A DNA stretch of 64,000 nucleotides, from positions 1,572,501 to 1,636,500 of the forward strand of contig NZ_CP016809.1 of the NCBI RefSeq assembly GCF_002741055.1, in the 5' to 3' direction. The DNA is from Paenibacillus ihbetae (lineage in GTDB: Bacteria > Bacillota > Bacilli > Paenibacillales > Paenibacillaceae). Made by a program: the position numbers and the translations under genes. The notes under the pieces were generated by a model, which was given only the letters and a program-made list of their open reading frames with translations, did not search any database and was not told the DNA's origin. Position 1 is the first letter of the stretch, and each line of letters opens with the position of its first letter. Positions 28,108-39,317 of this stretch are shown here, piece by piece.

Positions 28108-29481
28108 CTACTTGCTTTTAATGGATTCCGCGAGTGCCGCGCCGACCTTCCATATGTCGCCGGCCCCCATCGTCAGGACAAGGTCTCCGTCCTTGACCCG
28201 ATCCTTCAAGTCGCCCAGCACATCTTCCTTCGTCGGCAAATAGCGGGCTCCCGGATTGCTGTTCTGCACGATCAATTCAACCAGCTTTGCCGAGCTGATG
28301 CCCTCAATTTGCTTCTCGCCGGCCGGGGAATAAATGTCCGTAATGATCACCTCATCCGCGTCTCCGAAGGCACGGCTGAACGCGTCCAGGAGGAAGAAGG
28401 TTCTTGAATACCGCTGCGGCTGGAAGACGGCAATAATTCGCTTGCCCGTCGCTTTCGCGGCGCTGATGGTAGCTTCAATCTCCGTCGGATGATGCGCATA
28501 ATCGTCGATCACCAGGATGCCGTTCGATTCCCCGAGCACCTGGAACCGGCGCTTCGCTCCGTTGAACTTCACGATCGCTCTTGCGATCGCTTCGAAGGAA
28601 ATGCCGGCTTTCAGGCAGCTGATGACCGTAGCCATCGCATTATAAACATTATGCTTGCCGGGCACGGACAACTCGATCGTACCAAGCTCCTGTCCACGGT
28701 GAAGCATCATGAAGCTGACATGACGATCGCCCAGCACAAGCTGGGTTGCCGTATAATCGGCATCCGAATGAATGCCGTACGTCGTCACATTGCAGCGCAG
28801 CTCCGGAAGGATCGCCTGGATGTTCGCGTCATCCGCACATACGACCGCCGTGCCGTCCTCTTTGATCTGGCTGAGGAACTGCACATAGGCCGCTTTCAGA
28901 CGATTGAAGTCGCCGTCATAATTTTCAAGATGATCGGCTTCGATATTGAGCACGACCCCAAGCCATGGATGATATTGCAGGAATGAGCCGTCGCTCTCGT
29001 CCGCTTCCGCTACGACATGCTCGCCCTCTCCGGCTTTGGCATTCGTGCCGACGTTCATGATTTCGCCGCCGATGATGAAAGTCGGATCCGCTCCGCACTC
29101 TTCCATGACGAGGGCGATCATCGATGAAGTAGTCGTTTTGCCGTGCGCCCCCGCAACAGCCACACCCTTGCGCTCATTCAGCAAGCGGGCCAGCATCTGG
29201 GCGCGGTGAAGAACAGGAATATTGAGCTTCTCCGCCTCGACGCGCTCCACATTATCCTTCGACAACGCGGTCGAGTAGACAACGAGATCCGCTCCCTTCA
29301 CCTGCTCCGCCGTATGTCCGATATATATTTTGGCGCCTTTGGCCGCCAGCTTTTCTGTCAATTCCTGAGATGCCACGTCAGAACCCGTGACTTTGTAACC
29401 CATCTCCAGCATAACTCGTGCAATGGCGCTCATCCCGTAGCCGCCAATTCCGATGAAATGTACATGTTCTGATGTATTCAA
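28108..29481 (-). CDS. murC: UDP-N-acetylmuramate--L-alanine ligase
   Basis: 457 aa. It adds the first L-Ala to UDP-MurNAc in the cytoplasm. The N-terminal UDP-binding loop [18 protein letters not shown], the ATP loop [13 protein letters not shown] (about 113-125), EADESDGSF and the YAHHPTEI motif are all present, and length is normal. The start is TTG with GGTGATA upstream; the family N-terminus begins here, so the start is well supported. It lies 6 bp after folC. Confidence 0.97.
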   Translation of the reverse strand: MNTSEHVHFIGIGGYGMSAIARVMLEMGYKVTGSDVASQELTEKLAAKGAKIYIGHTAEQVKGADLVVYSTALSKDNVERVEAEKLNIPVLHRAQMLARLLNERKGVAVAGAHGKTTTSSMIALVMEECGADPTFIIGGEIMNVGTNAKAGEGEHVVAEADESDGSFLQYHPWLGVVLNIEADHLENYDGDFNRLKAAYVQFLSQIKEDGTAVVCADDANIQAILPELRCNVTTYGIHSDADYTATQLVLGDRHVSFMMLHRGQELGTIELSVPGKHNVYNAMATVISCLKAGISFEAIARAIVKFNGAKRRFQVLGESNGILVIDDYAHHPTEIEATISAAKATGKRIIAVFQPQRYSRTFFLLDAFSRAFGDADEVIITDIYSPAGEKQIEGISSAKLVELIVQNSNPGARYLPTKEDVLGDLKDRVKDGDLVLTMGAGDIWKVGAALAESIKSK

Positions 29482-29487
29482 CAGATA

Positions 29488-30891
29488 TCACCAACCTTTT
29501 TCAGAATCGGAAAGGCCCAGGAGGCTGGAACGCACGTCGGCAATCAGGTACAACGTGCCCGACACCACCCCAAGATCCTCCGCTTCCGTCCGTGACTTCA
29601 ACTCTTCAAGTGCGTTTTTCCAATTTGGTTCTATGATGATTTGCAGTGTACGTTTCGCATATTGCTCCCTCACCTGCTCTACGATGTCCCCTAACGCCTT
29701 GGCGTCCAATTTCTTCCGGAAATCCGGTTCAGTCAGGATAAGCGTATCCACTATAGGCAGTATATGCTGCAAATACGAATCATGATGCTTATTCGCGAGC
29801 ATTCCCATCATCAAGTTCAGCTTCCGGTATTTATAGATCTGCGGCAGGCTTTTCGCCAGCGCCTCCGCCCCTTCCGGATTGTGCGCGCCGTCGAGAACGA
29901 TCCGCGGCGAGCGCTGCACGAGCTCCAGCCTTCCCGCCCAGAACGTTTGCTTAAAGCCTTGACGCAGATCATCATCCTCCACGATAAAAGCCATGTACTG
30001 CCGAAGGACCTCCAAAGTCATCATCGACAGCGCGGCATTCGAGCATTGATGCTCTCCCTGCATCGAAATGTCGATATCCATGCTCCGGAACGGTCCTTGG
30101 AAATGGAATGTCTGGCCCTCTTCATCGCTGCGAAGACGCTCGTAGGTGAATTGCTCGCCGGCCAGATACAGCGTCGTCCGGTTTCGCTCCACCGTCTCCT
30201 TCAGAATCGCTATGGCCTCCGGCTGCGTGACGGTGCTTACCACCGGTACGCCGGGCTTGATGATGCCGGCCTTTTCCCTTGCGATCTCCTCAATGGTGTC
30301 CCCCAGAACGTCGGTATGATCCATCCCGATATTCGTGATCACCGATATGACCGGATGCACGATGTTGGTCACATCGAGCCGGCCGCCGAGCCCGGTCTCC
30401 CACACCACAACGTCGGGATAGCACACCTCGGCATAATACAGGATGGCCAGCGCCGTTGACACCTCGAACATGGTCGGTGAGCCAAGTCCTGATTGCGCGA
30501 TTTCCTCAACGAGCGGCTGCAAACGGTTGGCAAGCGCAAGCAGCGTCTCCTCGGGAATGTCTTCGCCGTTATATTGGAACCGGTTTGTAAACTTCGTGAT
30601 ATAAGGGGAGGTATACGTTCCGACGGAGAATCCGCCTTGGAGCAGCGTCTTCGTCAGAAACGCGCAGGTCGACCCCTTGCCGTTCGTCCCGGCCACATGG
30701 ATAAATTTCAAGCGGCGCTCGGGATGACCAAGCCGTTCCATCAGCTGCTGGATCCGCTCCATGCCCGGACGAATCCCGAATGCCACTAAGCCGTTGATCC
30801 AATCTACCGCTTCCTCATAGGTTTGGAATGGAGCTGCAGCGGCAGCTCCCGAATGATCCCCCATTGATTTCACCTTCTGGTCCAGATTCAT
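29488..30891 (-). CDS. folC: Bifunctional folylpolyglutamate/dihydrofolate synthase
   Basis: 467 aa Mur-ligase-fold enzyme that makes dihydrofolate and adds glutamates to folates. The P-loop FIHVAGTNGKGSTCAFL (about 63-79), VWETGLGGRLDVTN and VLDGAHNPEGAEAL are family marks. The extra 20 or so N-terminal residues (Ala-rich) are unusual but follow a good GAGAGG. It lies 7 bp after valS, as in B. subtilis. Confidence 0.96.
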   Translation of the reverse strand: MNLDQKVKSMGDHSGAAAAAPFQTYEEAVDWINGLVAFGIRPGMERIQQLMERLGHPERRLKFIHVAGTNGKGSTCAFLTKTLLQGGFSVGTYTSPYITKFTNRFQYNGEDIPEETLLALANRLQPLVEEIAQSGLGSPTMFEVSTALAILYYAEVCYPDVVVWETGLGGRLDVTNIVHPVISVITNIGMDHTDVLGDTIEEIAREKAGIIKPGVPVVSTVTQPEAIAILKETVERNRTTLYLAGEQFTYERLRSDEEGQTFHFQGPFRSMDIDISMQGEHQCSNAALSMMTLEVLRQYMAFIVEDDDLRQGFKQTFWAGRLELVQRSPRIVLDGAHNPEGAEALAKSLPQIYKYRKLNLMMGMLANKHHDSYLQHILPIVDTLILTEPDFRKKLDAKALGDIVEQVREQYAKRTLQIIIEPNWKNALEELKSRTEAEDLGVVSGTLYLIADVRSSLLGLSDSEKGW

Positions 30892-30898
30892 AAGCTGT

Positions 30899-33568
30899 TT
30901 AGCCTCTCAATTCTTCAATACGCGCGATGACCTTGCTGCGTTTATCCGAATAATCTGCCAGCTTCGCACGCTCTTCTTCAATAACTTTTTCAGGCGCCTT
31001 GGAAACGAAGCCGGGGTTGTTCAGTTTCTTCTCCACCCGTTCGACCTCGCTGTTCAGATGCTGAATCTCCTTCTCCAGGCGGGCGATTTCCTGCGCAATA
31101 TCGATCAGTCCGGCCAGCGGCAGGTATAATTCAACACCGGTAACAACCGCAGTCATGGCCTTCTCCGGCGTTGCCAGCTCAAGCGAGGACTGGTATTCCG
31201 ACGTATTGCAGAATCGGCGGATATAATCGGCGTTGCGGTCGATAATGCCCGCGATCTGCTCGTTCACCGGCTTGAGCAGGAGCTCGACCTTTTTGCTCAT
31301 CGGCACGTTCACTTCAGCCCGGATGTTGCGGACCGCACGAATGACATCCATGAGCAGATTCATTTCCGCAACCGACTCCGGATTCTCGAACGCCGGATCA
31401 TACGCCGGCCAGGAAGCCAGCATAATCGTCTCGCCCTCATGCGGCAGATGCTGCCAGATTTCCTCCGAGATGAACGGCATGAACGGGTGAATCAGGCGCA
31501 TCGTGCGATCGAGCACATAAGCAAGCACGGATTGCGTTTTTTTCTTGGCTGCCTGATCCTCGCCATAGAGGGACAGCTTCGCAAATTCAATATACCAATC
31601 GCACAGGTCATCCCAGATGAAATTGTAGAGCAGTCGACCGGTTTCGCCAAATTCGTAGGCATCAATTAGACGCGTAATATCGCGGGAAGTTTCGTTCAGT
31701 CGATGCAGAATCCAGCGATCGGCGGTGCCGAGCTCCCCGGAAATATCGATATCGGCGGCGGTGAAGCCCTCGAGATTCATGAGCGCAAAGCGGGAGGCGT
31801 TCCAAATCTTGTTCGCGAAGTTCCGCGCCTGCTCGACGCGTTCCCAGCGGAACCGCAGATCCTGCCCCGGTGTGCTGCCTGTCGAAATCATGTAGCGCAT
31901 CGCGTCTGCGCCGTACTTCTCGATGACCTCAAGCGGGTCGATGCCGTTGCCTAGCGATTTCGACATTTTGCGACCTTCGCTATCGCGAACCAAGCCGTGG
32001 ATCAATGTATCCTTAAACGGCATTTGGCCTGTAAATTCAAGCCCTTGGAAAATCATCCGCGATACCCAGAACGGAATGATGTCGTATCCCGTCACGAGGA
32101 CGCTGGTCGGATAGTAGCGCTTCAGATCCTCGCTGTCCTCGTTCGGCCAGCCCATGGTCGAGAACGGCCATAATGCGGAGCTGAACCACGTATCCAGCAC
32201 GTCCTCATCCTGTCTCAGATCGTCCTTGCCGAGCTTCGCGCGCGCTTCTTCCTCGTTCATCGCCACGACGACTTCGCCGGTCGATTCGGAGTACCACGCC
32301 GGAATCCGGTGCCCCCACCACAATTGCCGGGAGATGCACCAGTCGCGGACGTTCTCCATCCAGTGCAGATAGGTGCGCTCGAACCGTTCAGGTACGAAGT
32401 TTACCCCCTTGCCGGACTTCTGGGCCTCGACTGCCGCTTCGGCAAGCGGCTGCATTTTAACAAACCATTGCGTTGACAAATAAGGCTCTACCACCGCACC
32501 GCTTCGCTCGCTGTGTCCAACCTGGTGAACATGGTCCTCGATCCGGACCAGTACGCCGGACTCCTTGAGGTCGTTGACGATTTGCTTGCGGCATTCACTG
32601 CGGTCCAAACCTTCATACCGGCCGGCAAACTCGTTCATCGTTCCCGACTCGTCCATCACCGTAATTTGAGGCAGGTTATGCCGCAATCCCATCTCAAAAT
32701 CGTTCGGATCGTGCGCCGGCGTAATTTTCACGGCACCGCTGCCGAATTCCTTCTCAACATACTCATCGGCAATGACCGGAATTTCACGGCCCACGATCGG
32801 CAGAACCAGCGTTTTGCCAATCATATCCTTATAGCGCTCATCCTCCGGATGAACGGCTACAGCCGTATCGCCGAGCATCGTCTCCGGACGGGTCGTGGCA
32901 ACGGTAATGGAGCCGCTGCCGTCTTTGAGCGGATATTCCAGATGATACAGATGTCCGTTCACTTCTTTATATTCTACTTCAATATCGGACAATGCGGTCC
33001 GGGCTGCCGGGTCCCAATTGATGATCCGCTTGCCGCGGTAAATCAGCCCTTTTTCATAAAGCTTGACGAACACCTGGCGAACCGCATCCGACAGCCCTTC
33101 GTCCATCGTAAAGCGTTCCCTGGAGTAATCAAGGGACAGACCGATCTTCGACCATTGATCGCGAATGGTGCCGGCATACAGCTCCTTCCACTCCCATACC
33201 TTCTCGAGGAATTTCTCGCGGCCAAGATCATAGCGGGTAACGCCTTCCTCGCGGAGCTTCTGCTCTACCTTCGCCTGCGTAGCGATGCCCGCATGGTCGG
33301 AGCCTGGGAGCCACAACGCATCATAGCCCTGCATGCGCTTGAAGCGAATCAGGATATCTTGCAGCGTGAAATCAAGGGCATGGCCGATATGGAGCATTCC
33401 CGTCACGTTCGGAGGCGGAATTACGATCGTATAGGGCTTCGCGTCCGGACGCTTGCCCGCTTCGAAATAGCCGCCTTCCTTCCAATAAGGGTACCATTTT
33501 TGCTCCGCAGCCTTCGGGTCATACGTCGTCGGCATTTGCGTCTGAGATTGCGTTTGCTTTTCTTCCAT
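30899..33568 (-). CDS. valS: Valyl-tRNA synthetase
   Basis: 889 aa class I synthetase. The HIGH motif is in [16 protein letters not shown] (about 50-65), the KMSKS motif in [14 protein letters not shown] (about 530), and the editing CP1 domain lies between ([17 protein letters not shown]). A C-terminal coiled-coil tRNA-binding arm (about 820-889) ends the protein. GGAGG lies 8 nt before the ATG. Expression should depend on the T-box just upstream. Confidence 0.98.
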   Translation of the reverse strand: MEEKQTQSQTQMPTTYDPKAAEQKWYPYWKEGGYFEAGKRPDAKPYTIVIPPPNVTGMLHIGHALDFTLQDILIRFKRMQGYDALWLPGSDHAGIATQAKVEQKLREEGVTRYDLGREKFLEKVWEWKELYAGTIRDQWSKIGLSLDYSRERFTMDEGLSDAVRQVFVKLYEKGLIYRGKRIINWDPAARTALSDIEVEYKEVNGHLYHLEYPLKDGSGSITVATTRPETMLGDTAVAVHPEDERYKDMIGKTLVLPIVGREIPVIADEYVEKEFGSGAVKITPAHDPNDFEMGLRHNLPQITVMDESGTMNEFAGRYEGLDRSECRKQIVNDLKESGVLVRIEDHVHQVGHSERSGAVVEPYLSTQWFVKMQPLAEAAVEAQKSGKGVNFVPERFERTYLHWMENVRDWCISRQLWWGHRIPAWYSESTGEVVVAMNEEEARAKLGKDDLRQDEDVLDTWFSSALWPFSTMGWPNEDSEDLKRYYPTSVLVTGYDIIPFWVSRMIFQGLEFTGQMPFKDTLIHGLVRDSEGRKMSKSLGNGIDPLEVIEKYGADAMRYMISTGSTPGQDLRFRWERVEQARNFANKIWNASRFALMNLEGFTAADIDISGELGTADRWILHRLNETSRDITRLIDAYEFGETGRLLYNFIWDDLCDWYIEFAKLSLYGEDQAAKKKTQSVLAYVLDRTMRLIHPFMPFISEEIWQHLPHEGETIMLASWPAYDPAFENPESVAEMNLLMDVIRAVRNIRAEVNVPMSKKVELLLKPVNEQIAGIIDRNADYIRRFCNTSEYQSSLELATPEKAMTAVVTGVELYLPLAGLIDIAQEIARLEKEIQHLNSEVERVEKKLNNPGFVSKAPEKVIEEERAKLADYSDKRSKVIARIEELRG

Positions 33569-33662
33569 ATTTTCGTACCTCCGTTACTGTTAATCAGTTT
33601 TGCCATCCCAAAATGTTTTAGCCGCCCTAAACAGGGCGTTAAGATCACATCGGCGGCGTGAA

Positions 33663-34006
33663 AACAAAAAAAGCCCTTCGTCCTCAAAGGACGAAAGACT
33701 GTTCTCTCGCGGTACCACCTTTGTTTCGCGCTTAGCAGCCGTCAGGAACTCCGTTCCTTACCGTGCTGTATCAATGAAGAACTTGAAGCGCGACACTTTA
33801 CGCAGATAACGGCTGCAGCCGGCGGGCTCTGACCGGCGGGCATCGTGGATGCTCCGGTTCAAGCACGCAACTCCCGGGCGACATTGGGCAAGCTGGTTCC
33901 TGCGGAATTTCACAGCGCCTATTACAGCAATTCCGCTCTCTGAAGGCCATATCTTCCTACTCTTCCCGTTCAACGTTGTTCACTTTAGAAATACCTGTAC
34001 ATATTC
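33663..34006 (-). promoter_or_regulatory. T-box riboswitch of valS (specifier GUC)
   Basis: The minus strand has the T-box plan: stem I with AGAGAGC and a GCTG...TGTGAA distal loop, a specifier region ...CAATGTCGCCCGGGAG in which GTC (33882-33880), followed by a purine, reads valine, the antiterminator box AGGTGGTACCGCG (33720-33708), and a terminator CTTCGTCC/GGACGAAG followed by a T-run at 33672-33665. Uncharged tRNA-Val(GAC) should allow read-through into valS-folC-murC. About 60 nt with a second GC-rich hairpin (GCCGCC...GGCGGC, 33621-33657) lie between the T-box and valS. Confidence 0.93.
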
Positions 34007-34012
34007 TATTCA

Positions 34013-34041
34013 AATATAACGCGGTTGTGCAATATAGTCAA
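34013..34041 (-). promoter_or_regulatory. Promoter of the valS operon
   Basis: TTGACT (34041-34036), 17-bp spacer, TATATT (34018-34013) on the minus strand, directly upstream of the T-box leader. Confidence 0.85.
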
Positions 34042-34103
34042 TATATCGAGTATTTCCGGCATTTTGCTGCCGCATACCTGCTTGAGGTCAGAAACGGTCA
34101 AAT

Positions 34104-34145
34104 AAAAAAGCTGTCCCTTGCATGGCGTTTGCAAGGGACAGCTTT
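34104..34145 (-). terminator. Terminator after spoVID
   Basis: A perfect 16-bp stem AAAGCTGTCCCTTGCA / TGCAAGGGACAGCTTT with a seven-nt loop, followed on the minus strand by TTTATTTG. Confidence 0.9.
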
Positions 34146-34189
34146 GAATGCAGCTGGAGGCTTAGTCTGCGCTTCCTATTGCTAGCAGA

Positions 34190-35584
34190 TTACTGAGGAA
34201 TGTAAAGGACTTGCCCTTCCTCCACATTCTGCTCGGACATCCGATTGTACAGCAAGAGCTCGCGCGGCGAAAGCTGATATCTCTCCGCAATAATATCCAG
34301 CGTCTCTTCCCGCTGAACGATGCACATCCGCACCTTACGGAACGGCGTTTCCTCTCTCCGGTTGCCCAGGAACAAGCTTTTCCATTCGACATCCTCGGAT
34401 GATGCCGGCTCCGGCAATGCCTCGTCCTTCTCTTCCTCATCCAGAGCGGCAATGTCCTGGTCCTGCACAAGCCGGCTGGAATGCAGCAGGGAAGAGAATC
34501 CTACGCCGGAAGAAGCGGAAGCGTCGCTGCCCTTCGTCGAAAATGCAACCTTCAGCTCCGGTTTGCCGGGTTCGGACGGCTCCTCGGCCTTCAGGGCAAC
34601 TTTAGGCTCCTCAGCTGCGTTGTGGGCAAGCTCCGGCGCTTCGTACGTTTCCTGGGCCACCGTTTCAACAGCTTGCAGGTCAGGCACAGCCTCCACGTCG
34701 TCACCCTTGCGGTCGACTACGCCCGGAAACGCCGATGCCGCTTCCTCTGCTTGCGTCTCGGCAGCAGGCTCCGGCTCCGCCTTGCGTTCAAATTGCCATA
34801 CACTTGGAACCGAAGGCTCCGCTTCCTGGGCGGCTGGCTCCGGATCATTATGTAAGGCGTATTCCACCGTATCGCGGGCATCGGCATCGTCAGCCGCCGG
34901 GCTGCGGGTTTCCGGGGCCGGCACTTCTTCGCGGCTGACCTGATTCTCGTATTGGGCCCATGAGGCCAGATACTGCTGGGTCCGCTCCTCCTGCTCCTGG
35001 ATGCTGGCCCGGAAGTTTACATAAGGCGCGGCTTCGCCTGCTTGCGAGGCGGCGTCGTCATTGCTTCCGGTCAGCTCCTCACTGTCGCTGGCTTGGAACG
35101 GCTCGTACCGCCCCTCTTCTGCCGCCGGTTCGCCGGAAGGCTGCGTGCCGGAAGCCTCGGGAGCATGTACCACTGTGAATTCCTCATTCGCCCAAGCCTG
35201 ATCCCGGACTCCCGGAGCTGCTGCCTGAATGCCTCTTAACGACAGAACGCCCGTGATGTTAAGACTGCGTCTCGATAACAGATCGATATCAAAGTTTTCG
35301 ATCTCGACTGCAATGTCATCCAGCGATGATACCCGGTTCATCGGGACGGTAATTTCGACTGGAATCCAGTGCTCCAGCGGCTCCGATTCCCCGGTTTCGG
35401 TATCGCCTTTATACACGCCCGCCAGAAGCAGATGCCCCCGGAGCGTAGCCTGATCCTGCTGGCTGATGACTTGAATATGCGGGATCAGTTCCGCTTCCTC
35501 TAATTCTTCGATTCCCGGCAGATCTTCCGCCAAATTAATACGCTCGTAAATATCAAACCGCAATCCGTAGGACTGGTCAAACAC
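34190..35584 (-). CDS. spoVID: SpoVID-like spore coat encasement protein
   Basis: 464 aa. A conserved N-terminal domain (about 1-130, FDQSYGLRFDIYERINL, then HIQVISQQDQATLRG) and a C-terminal LysM (about 415-463, REETLDIIAERYQL, NRMSEQNVEEGQVLYIPQ) flank a long acidic, Ala/Glu/Pro-rich disordered middle. This is the plan of SpoVID, which drives coat encasement through SpoIVA and SafA. The position between the heme genes and valS matches B. subtilis. The start is GTG with AGGAGG eight nt upstream. Confidence 0.92.
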   Translation of the reverse strand: MFDQSYGLRFDIYERINLAEDLPGIEELEEAELIPHIQVISQQDQATLRGHLLLAGVYKGDTETGESEPLEHWIPVEITVPMNRVSSLDDIAVEIENFDIDLLSRRSLNITGVLSLRGIQAAAPGVRDQAWANEEFTVVHAPEASGTQPSGEPAAEEGRYEPFQASDSEELTGSNDDAASQAGEAAPYVNFRASIQEQEERTQQYLASWAQYENQVSREEVPAPETRSPAADDADARDTVEYALHNDPEPAAQEAEPSVPSVWQFERKAEPEPAAETQAEEAASAFPGVVDRKGDDVEAVPDLQAVETVAQETYEAPELAHNAAEEPKVALKAEEPSEPGKPELKVAFSTKGSDASASSGVGFSSLLHSSRLVQDQDIAALDEEEKDEALPEPASSEDVEWKSLFLGNRREETPFRKVRMCIVQREETLDIIAERYQLSPRELLLYNRMSEQNVEEGQVLYIPQ

Positions 35585-35660
35585 GGGAATGTCCTCCTTT
35601 CGGCATATACTATCCGTGATCTATCGCTCACGGCATGAGCCTTTTTTTGCCACTCAACTT

Positions 35661-35690
35661 ATTTATATGCTGGAAAAAGGAGTGCATGAC
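35661..35690 (-). promoter_or_regulatory. Possible sigma-E promoter of spoVID
   Basis: On the minus strand GTCATGCA (35690-35683), a 13-bp gap and CATATAAAT (35669-35661) resemble the early mother-cell (sigma-E) pattern. B. subtilis spoVID is a sigma-E gene. The match is partial. Confidence 0.4.
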
Positions 35691-35820
35691 TTTTTTACGG
35701 ATCGGGTCTGAATCTTGATGCTGGATCCAGCCGGCTGGCAGCCTTATCTGCAGAAGTTGAAAGGCAGCCGGCAGGATTGTAGGGCTGCCAGAATAACGCT
35801 GGTATACATACTCGCTCGGT

Positions 35821-36726
35821 TTACTCGTGCGCGAACTGCTTCCGGAGCGCCGTCAAATCCTCCGGCCATGGCGCATGGATCTCCAGCGGTTCGCCGGTGA
35901 AGGGATGCGAAAAATGCAAACTTTCCCCGTGAAGCGCCTGTCTGTCCAGGCGGGATGCCCTGCCTCCGTATAGCGTATCCCCGAGCAGCGGATGCCCCAT
36001 GTGGCTCAAGTGAACCCGGATTTGATGCGTCCGTCCGGTTTCAAGCTTTACGCGCACCAAGCTCGCGCTCGAATAGATCTCCGAGGAAATTATATGGGTA
36101 ATGGCCGGCTGCCCGGTCAGCGAGACCCTGCGGCGGCCCGAATGGTGGCGATCCTTCCCGATCGGCAGATCGATGGTTTTCAAATCGGCCCCTACGCGGC
36201 CTTGAACGATGGCGGCATAGATGCGGACGATCTCCTTGTTCCGCATCGCTTCATCCAGCTTGAGCTGGGCGTATTCATTTTTGGCGTACAATACCGGGCC
36301 CGTCGTATCCTTATCCAGCCGGTGGATATGCCGGACCGCCGCGCGGATTCCAGCCGTTTCATAATAAGCGGCAACCGTGTGATTGAGCGTAATCTCCCGG
36401 CCGGCAGGGTCTGCGGGATGAACGGACATCCCCGCGGGCTTGTTCACGACGAGGCAAAATTCATCCTCGTACAGCACCTCAAGCTCATGCCACCTCGGCT
36501 CGATCCCATATTCCCGGTAAGGAAAAAGGACCAGCGACAGCCGGTCCCCTCTCCATCGTATTCCCTGTTCCTGACGGAGCTTGCGATACAGCTTCTCGGG
36601 CATCCCCACGGTATCCAGCAGCCACCGGCCGGCGGCTTCCTCCCGGTCCGCTTGTCCGGTCAGTGCTTTACCCGGCGTCATTTCAAGCCATTCGCCCCGC
36701 CGGACCCAGCTTCCCTGATAGCTCAT
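35821..36726 (-). CDS. RluA-family pseudouridine synthase
   Basis: 301 aa. The catalytic motif [16 protein letters not shown] with the conserved Asp (about residue 140), [12 protein letters not shown] before it and the C-terminal [17 protein letters not shown] mark the RluA/RluD group, which modifies uridines in 23S rRNA or tRNA. The exact target cannot be read from the sequence. It overlaps the hemL stop by 4 bp (ATGA), so it is translated with hemL. Confidence 0.92.
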   Translation of the reverse strand: MSYQGSWVRRGEWLEMTPGKALTGQADREEAAGRWLLDTVGMPEKLYRKLRQEQGIRWRGDRLSLVLFPYREYGIEPRWHELEVLYEDEFCLVVNKPAGMSVHPADPAGREITLNHTVAAYYETAGIRAAVRHIHRLDKDTTGPVLYAKNEYAQLKLDEAMRNKEIVRIYAAIVQGRVGADLKTIDLPIGKDRHHSGRRRVSLTGQPAITHIISSEIYSSASLVRVKLETGRTHQIRVHLSHMGHPLLGDTLYGGRASRLDRQALHGESLHFSHPFTGEPLEIHAPWPEDLTALRKQFAHE

Positions 36727-38018
36727 AAGCTCTTGAAGGCGTTGTAGTTCGCCTCGATCGTTGCGTCGATATCCTCCGTCGTGTGCGCCGCGGATATGAA
36801 CATGCCCTCGAATTGGGACGGCGGCACGCTAACGCCCTCTTGCACCATCGCGGCAAAATAACGGTTGAACCGCGCCAAATCGCTTGTTTTGGCGGTGTCA
36901 AAGTTAACGACCGGCACATCGGTAAAGAACGGGCAGACCATCGAGCCGATTCGGTTAATCGTGAGCGGAATGCCGAATTCCTTCGCATTGCGTTCAAAGC
37001 CGGCCTGCAAGCGCGCCCCGCGCTCCTCCAGCTGATCATACACCGCAGGCGTGAGCAGCTTCAGCGTCGTATAGCCTGCTGCCATGGCCAGCGGATTTCC
37101 GCTAAGCGTTCCCGCCTGATAGATCGGACCCGCCGGTGCGATTTGCTCCATCAGCTCCCGCTTGCCGCCATAAGCGCCCACCGGCAGTCCGCCGCCGATC
37201 ACTTTGCCAAGGCAGGTCAAATCCGGCGTGACGCCATACCGGCCCTGTGCACAGTTCAGGCCGACCCGGAATCCGGTCATGACTTCGTCAAAAATAAGCA
37301 GGCTGCCATATTCGGAGGTCACCTTACGGAGTCCTTCAAGGAATCCTTCCTGCGGCGGCACGACGCCCATATTGCCGGCAACCGGCTCTACAATGACGGC
37401 TGCAATCTCTTCGCCGAACCGTTCGAAGGCAAGCTGAACGGATACCAAATCATTATACGGCACCGCTATGGTATTGGAGGCTACGCTTTCCGGAACGCCC
37501 GGGCTGTCAGGCAGGCCGAGCGTCGCGATCCCTGAACCGGCTTTGATAAGAAGGCTGTCGGCATGGCCGTGGTAGGAGCCTTCGAATTTGATGATTTTGC
37601 TGCGGCCGGTAACGCCTCTGGCAAGGCGGATCGCGCTCATCGTCGCTTCCGTGCCGGAGTTAACCATGCGCACGATCTCGATGGACGGCACGCGCTCGCA
37701 GACGAGCTTCGCCATCTCCGTCTCCAGGAGCGTCGGCGCACCGAAGCTGGTGCCTTTCTTCGCGGTCTCTTGGAGAGCCTCCACCACTTCCGGATGCGCA
37801 TGTCCCATAATCAGCGGGCCCCAGGAGCCGACATAATCGATAAAGCTGTTGCCGTCGATATCATAGACGCGGCTTCCTTCCCCGCGCTCGATATAGATCG
37901 GCGTCAGTCCCACCGATTTGAACGCGCGAACAGGGCTGTTGACACCGCCGGGAATATACTTCTTGGCTTCCTCAAAGGCAGAGCGCGACAATTCTTCTTT
38001 TCTCAAACCTTGGCTCAT
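36723..38018 (-). CDS. hemL: Glutamate-1-semialdehyde 2,1-aminomutase
   Basis: 431 aa, PLP enzyme of the C5 pathway that forms 5-aminolevulinate. Family marks are [16 protein letters not shown], the cofactor-binding [14 protein letters not shown], and [11 protein letters not shown] with the PLP lysine (about 268). The length is typical. It is the second-last gene of the heme cluster. Confidence 0.97.
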   Translation of the reverse strand: MSQGLRKEELSRSAFEEAKKYIPGGVNSPVRAFKSVGLTPIYIERGEGSRVYDIDGNSFIDYVGSWGPLIMGHAHPEVVEALQETAKKGTSFGAPTLLETEMAKLVCERVPSIEIVRMVNSGTEATMSAIRLARGVTGRSKIIKFEGSYHGHADSLLIKAGSGIATLGLPDSPGVPESVASNTIAVPYNDLVSVQLAFERFGEEIAAVIVEPVAGNMGVVPPQEGFLEGLRKVTSEYGSLLIFDEVMTGFRVGLNCAQGRYGVTPDLTCLGKVIGGGLPVGAYGGKRELMEQIAPAGPIYQAGTLSGNPLAMAAGYTTLKLLTPAVYDQLEERGARLQAGFERNAKEFGIPLTINRIGSMVCPFFTDVPVVNFDTAKTSDLARFNRYFAAMVQEGVSVPPSQFEGMFISAAHTTEDIDATIEANYNAFKSL

Positions 38019-38056
38019 ATTAGCAACTCCTAACTGTATAATCGTATCGTTACGGA

Positions 38057-39052
38057 TTAGCGCATCCAGCGTGCCGCATCCTTGGAGAAATACGTAATGA
38101 TAATATCGGCGCCGGCGCGTTTCATTCCGGTCAGCAGCTCCATAACGATCGCCTTCTCACTGATCCAGCCTTGCTGCGCGGCGGCTTTGATCATTGAGTA
38201 TTCCCCGCTGACATTGTAAGCGACGATCGGCAAGTCGAATTGATCTCGAAGCAATCTTACAACGTCAAGATAAGCCATCGCCGGCTTGACCATCAGCATG
38301 TCCGCACCCTCCAGCACGTCGGATTCCGCCTCGCGCAGCGCTTCCCTCACGTTCGCCGGGTCCATTTGATATGTTTTACGGTCGCCGAATTGGGGTGCGG
38401 AGTCAGCCGCCTCCCGAAACGGGCCGTAGAACGCCGAAGCATATTTAACCGAATACGACATGATCGGCACGTTCTGGAAACCGGCTTCGTCAAGGCCTGA
38501 ACGGATGGCCTGTACGAAGCCGTCCATCATGTTGGACGGCGCGATAATATCCGCGCCCGCCTTGGCTTGGGATACGGCGGTACGGACGAGCAGCTCCAGG
38601 GATTCGTCGTTCAGGACGTCTCCGCATACATGGCCGTCTCGCTCATACGTATGAACCATGCCGCAGTGCCCGTGATCCGTAAATTCGCACAGACAAGTAT
38701 CGGCAATGACTAGAAGCTCCGGGTACCAGGATTTAATAAGACGGGTCGCTTCCTGAACGATTCCGTCGTCGGCAAACCCCGAGGTCCCGATGCTGTCCTT
38801 CGTCTCCGGGATCCCGAACAGCAGCACAGCCGGAATGCCCAGCTGCACAATCTCATCCACTTCGTCCTTCAATGTATCGAGCGAAAACTGAAAGACGCCC
38901 GGCATCGATGAAATTTCGGATTTCACGCCGCTGCCGTAGGTAACGAAGATCGGCTGCACCAGATCCTCGGGATGCAGCACCGTCTCGCGGACCATGCTGC
39001 GGATGCCGGCATTTTGACGCAGCCGGCGATGGCGTACAATTGGAAAACTCAT
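38057..39052 (-). CDS. hemB: Delta-aminolevulinic acid dehydratase (porphobilinogen synthase)
   Basis: 331 aa. It joins two 5-aminolevulinates to porphobilinogen. The zinc-type metal site [17 protein letters not shown] (about 118-134) and the Schiff-base lysines in [16 protein letters not shown] (about 199) and [12 protein letters not shown] (about 254) are visible. A weak AAAGG lies 11 nt before the ATG. The 265 bp upstream carry an inverted-repeat element that separates hemB from the rest of the heme operon. Confidence 0.97.
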   Translation of the reverse strand: MSFPIVRHRRLRQNAGIRSMVRETVLHPEDLVQPIFVTYGSGVKSEISSMPGVFQFSLDTLKDEVDEIVQLGIPAVLLFGIPETKDSIGTSGFADDGIVQEATRLIKSWYPELLVIADTCLCEFTDHGHCGMVHTYERDGHVCGDVLNDESLELLVRTAVSQAKAGADIIAPSNMMDGFVQAIRSGLDEAGFQNVPIMSYSVKYASAFYGPFREAADSAPQFGDRKTYQMDPANVREALREAESDVLEGADMLMVKPAMAYLDVVRLLRDQFDLPIVAYNVSGEYSMIKAAAQQGWISEKAIVMELLTGMKRAGADIIITYFSKDAARWMR

Positions 39053-39082
39053 AGCTGTGACAACCTTTCTTTTTTAGAGGTT

Positions 39083-39249
39083 GTTCAAAAAGTCGTCTTT
39101 TGATCACGAAGTGAATCAAGAAGTAACTCGACATCGAATCTTGAATTCAACCGGTCCTTCCGGTGCTCACGTACCGATAACGTATGCTCCGCTCCTCACT
39201 CCCTAGTTTCATCCAACCTTCTCGGTGCTGAAAACCCGACTTTTTGAAC
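39083..39249. mobile_element. Non-coding inverted-repeat element (MITE-like) between cobA-hemD and hemB
   Basis: Perfect 13-bp terminal inverted repeats GTTCAAAAAGTCG (39083-39095) and CGACTTTTTGAAC (39237-39249) bound 167 bp with no meaningful ORF. The inside has small inverted pairs (ACCGGTCCTTCCGGT, ACGTACCGATAACGT). No clear target duplication is seen. Size, ends and lack of coding sequence fit a miniature element moved by a transposase from elsewhere. I recall very similar sequence as an interspersed repeat in Paenibacillus genomes, which needs checking. Confidence 0.72.
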
Positions 39250-39317
39250 TCGCAATTTTAGGAGACTACAAGCGGGATGACAAGCAATATATAGAAATTA
39301 TACGAATAATGATAGCC

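Noticed and set aside
33600..33660. Second tandem T-box before valS
   Set aside because: Only a GC-rich hairpin is present; no specifier or GGTACCGCG box lies there.
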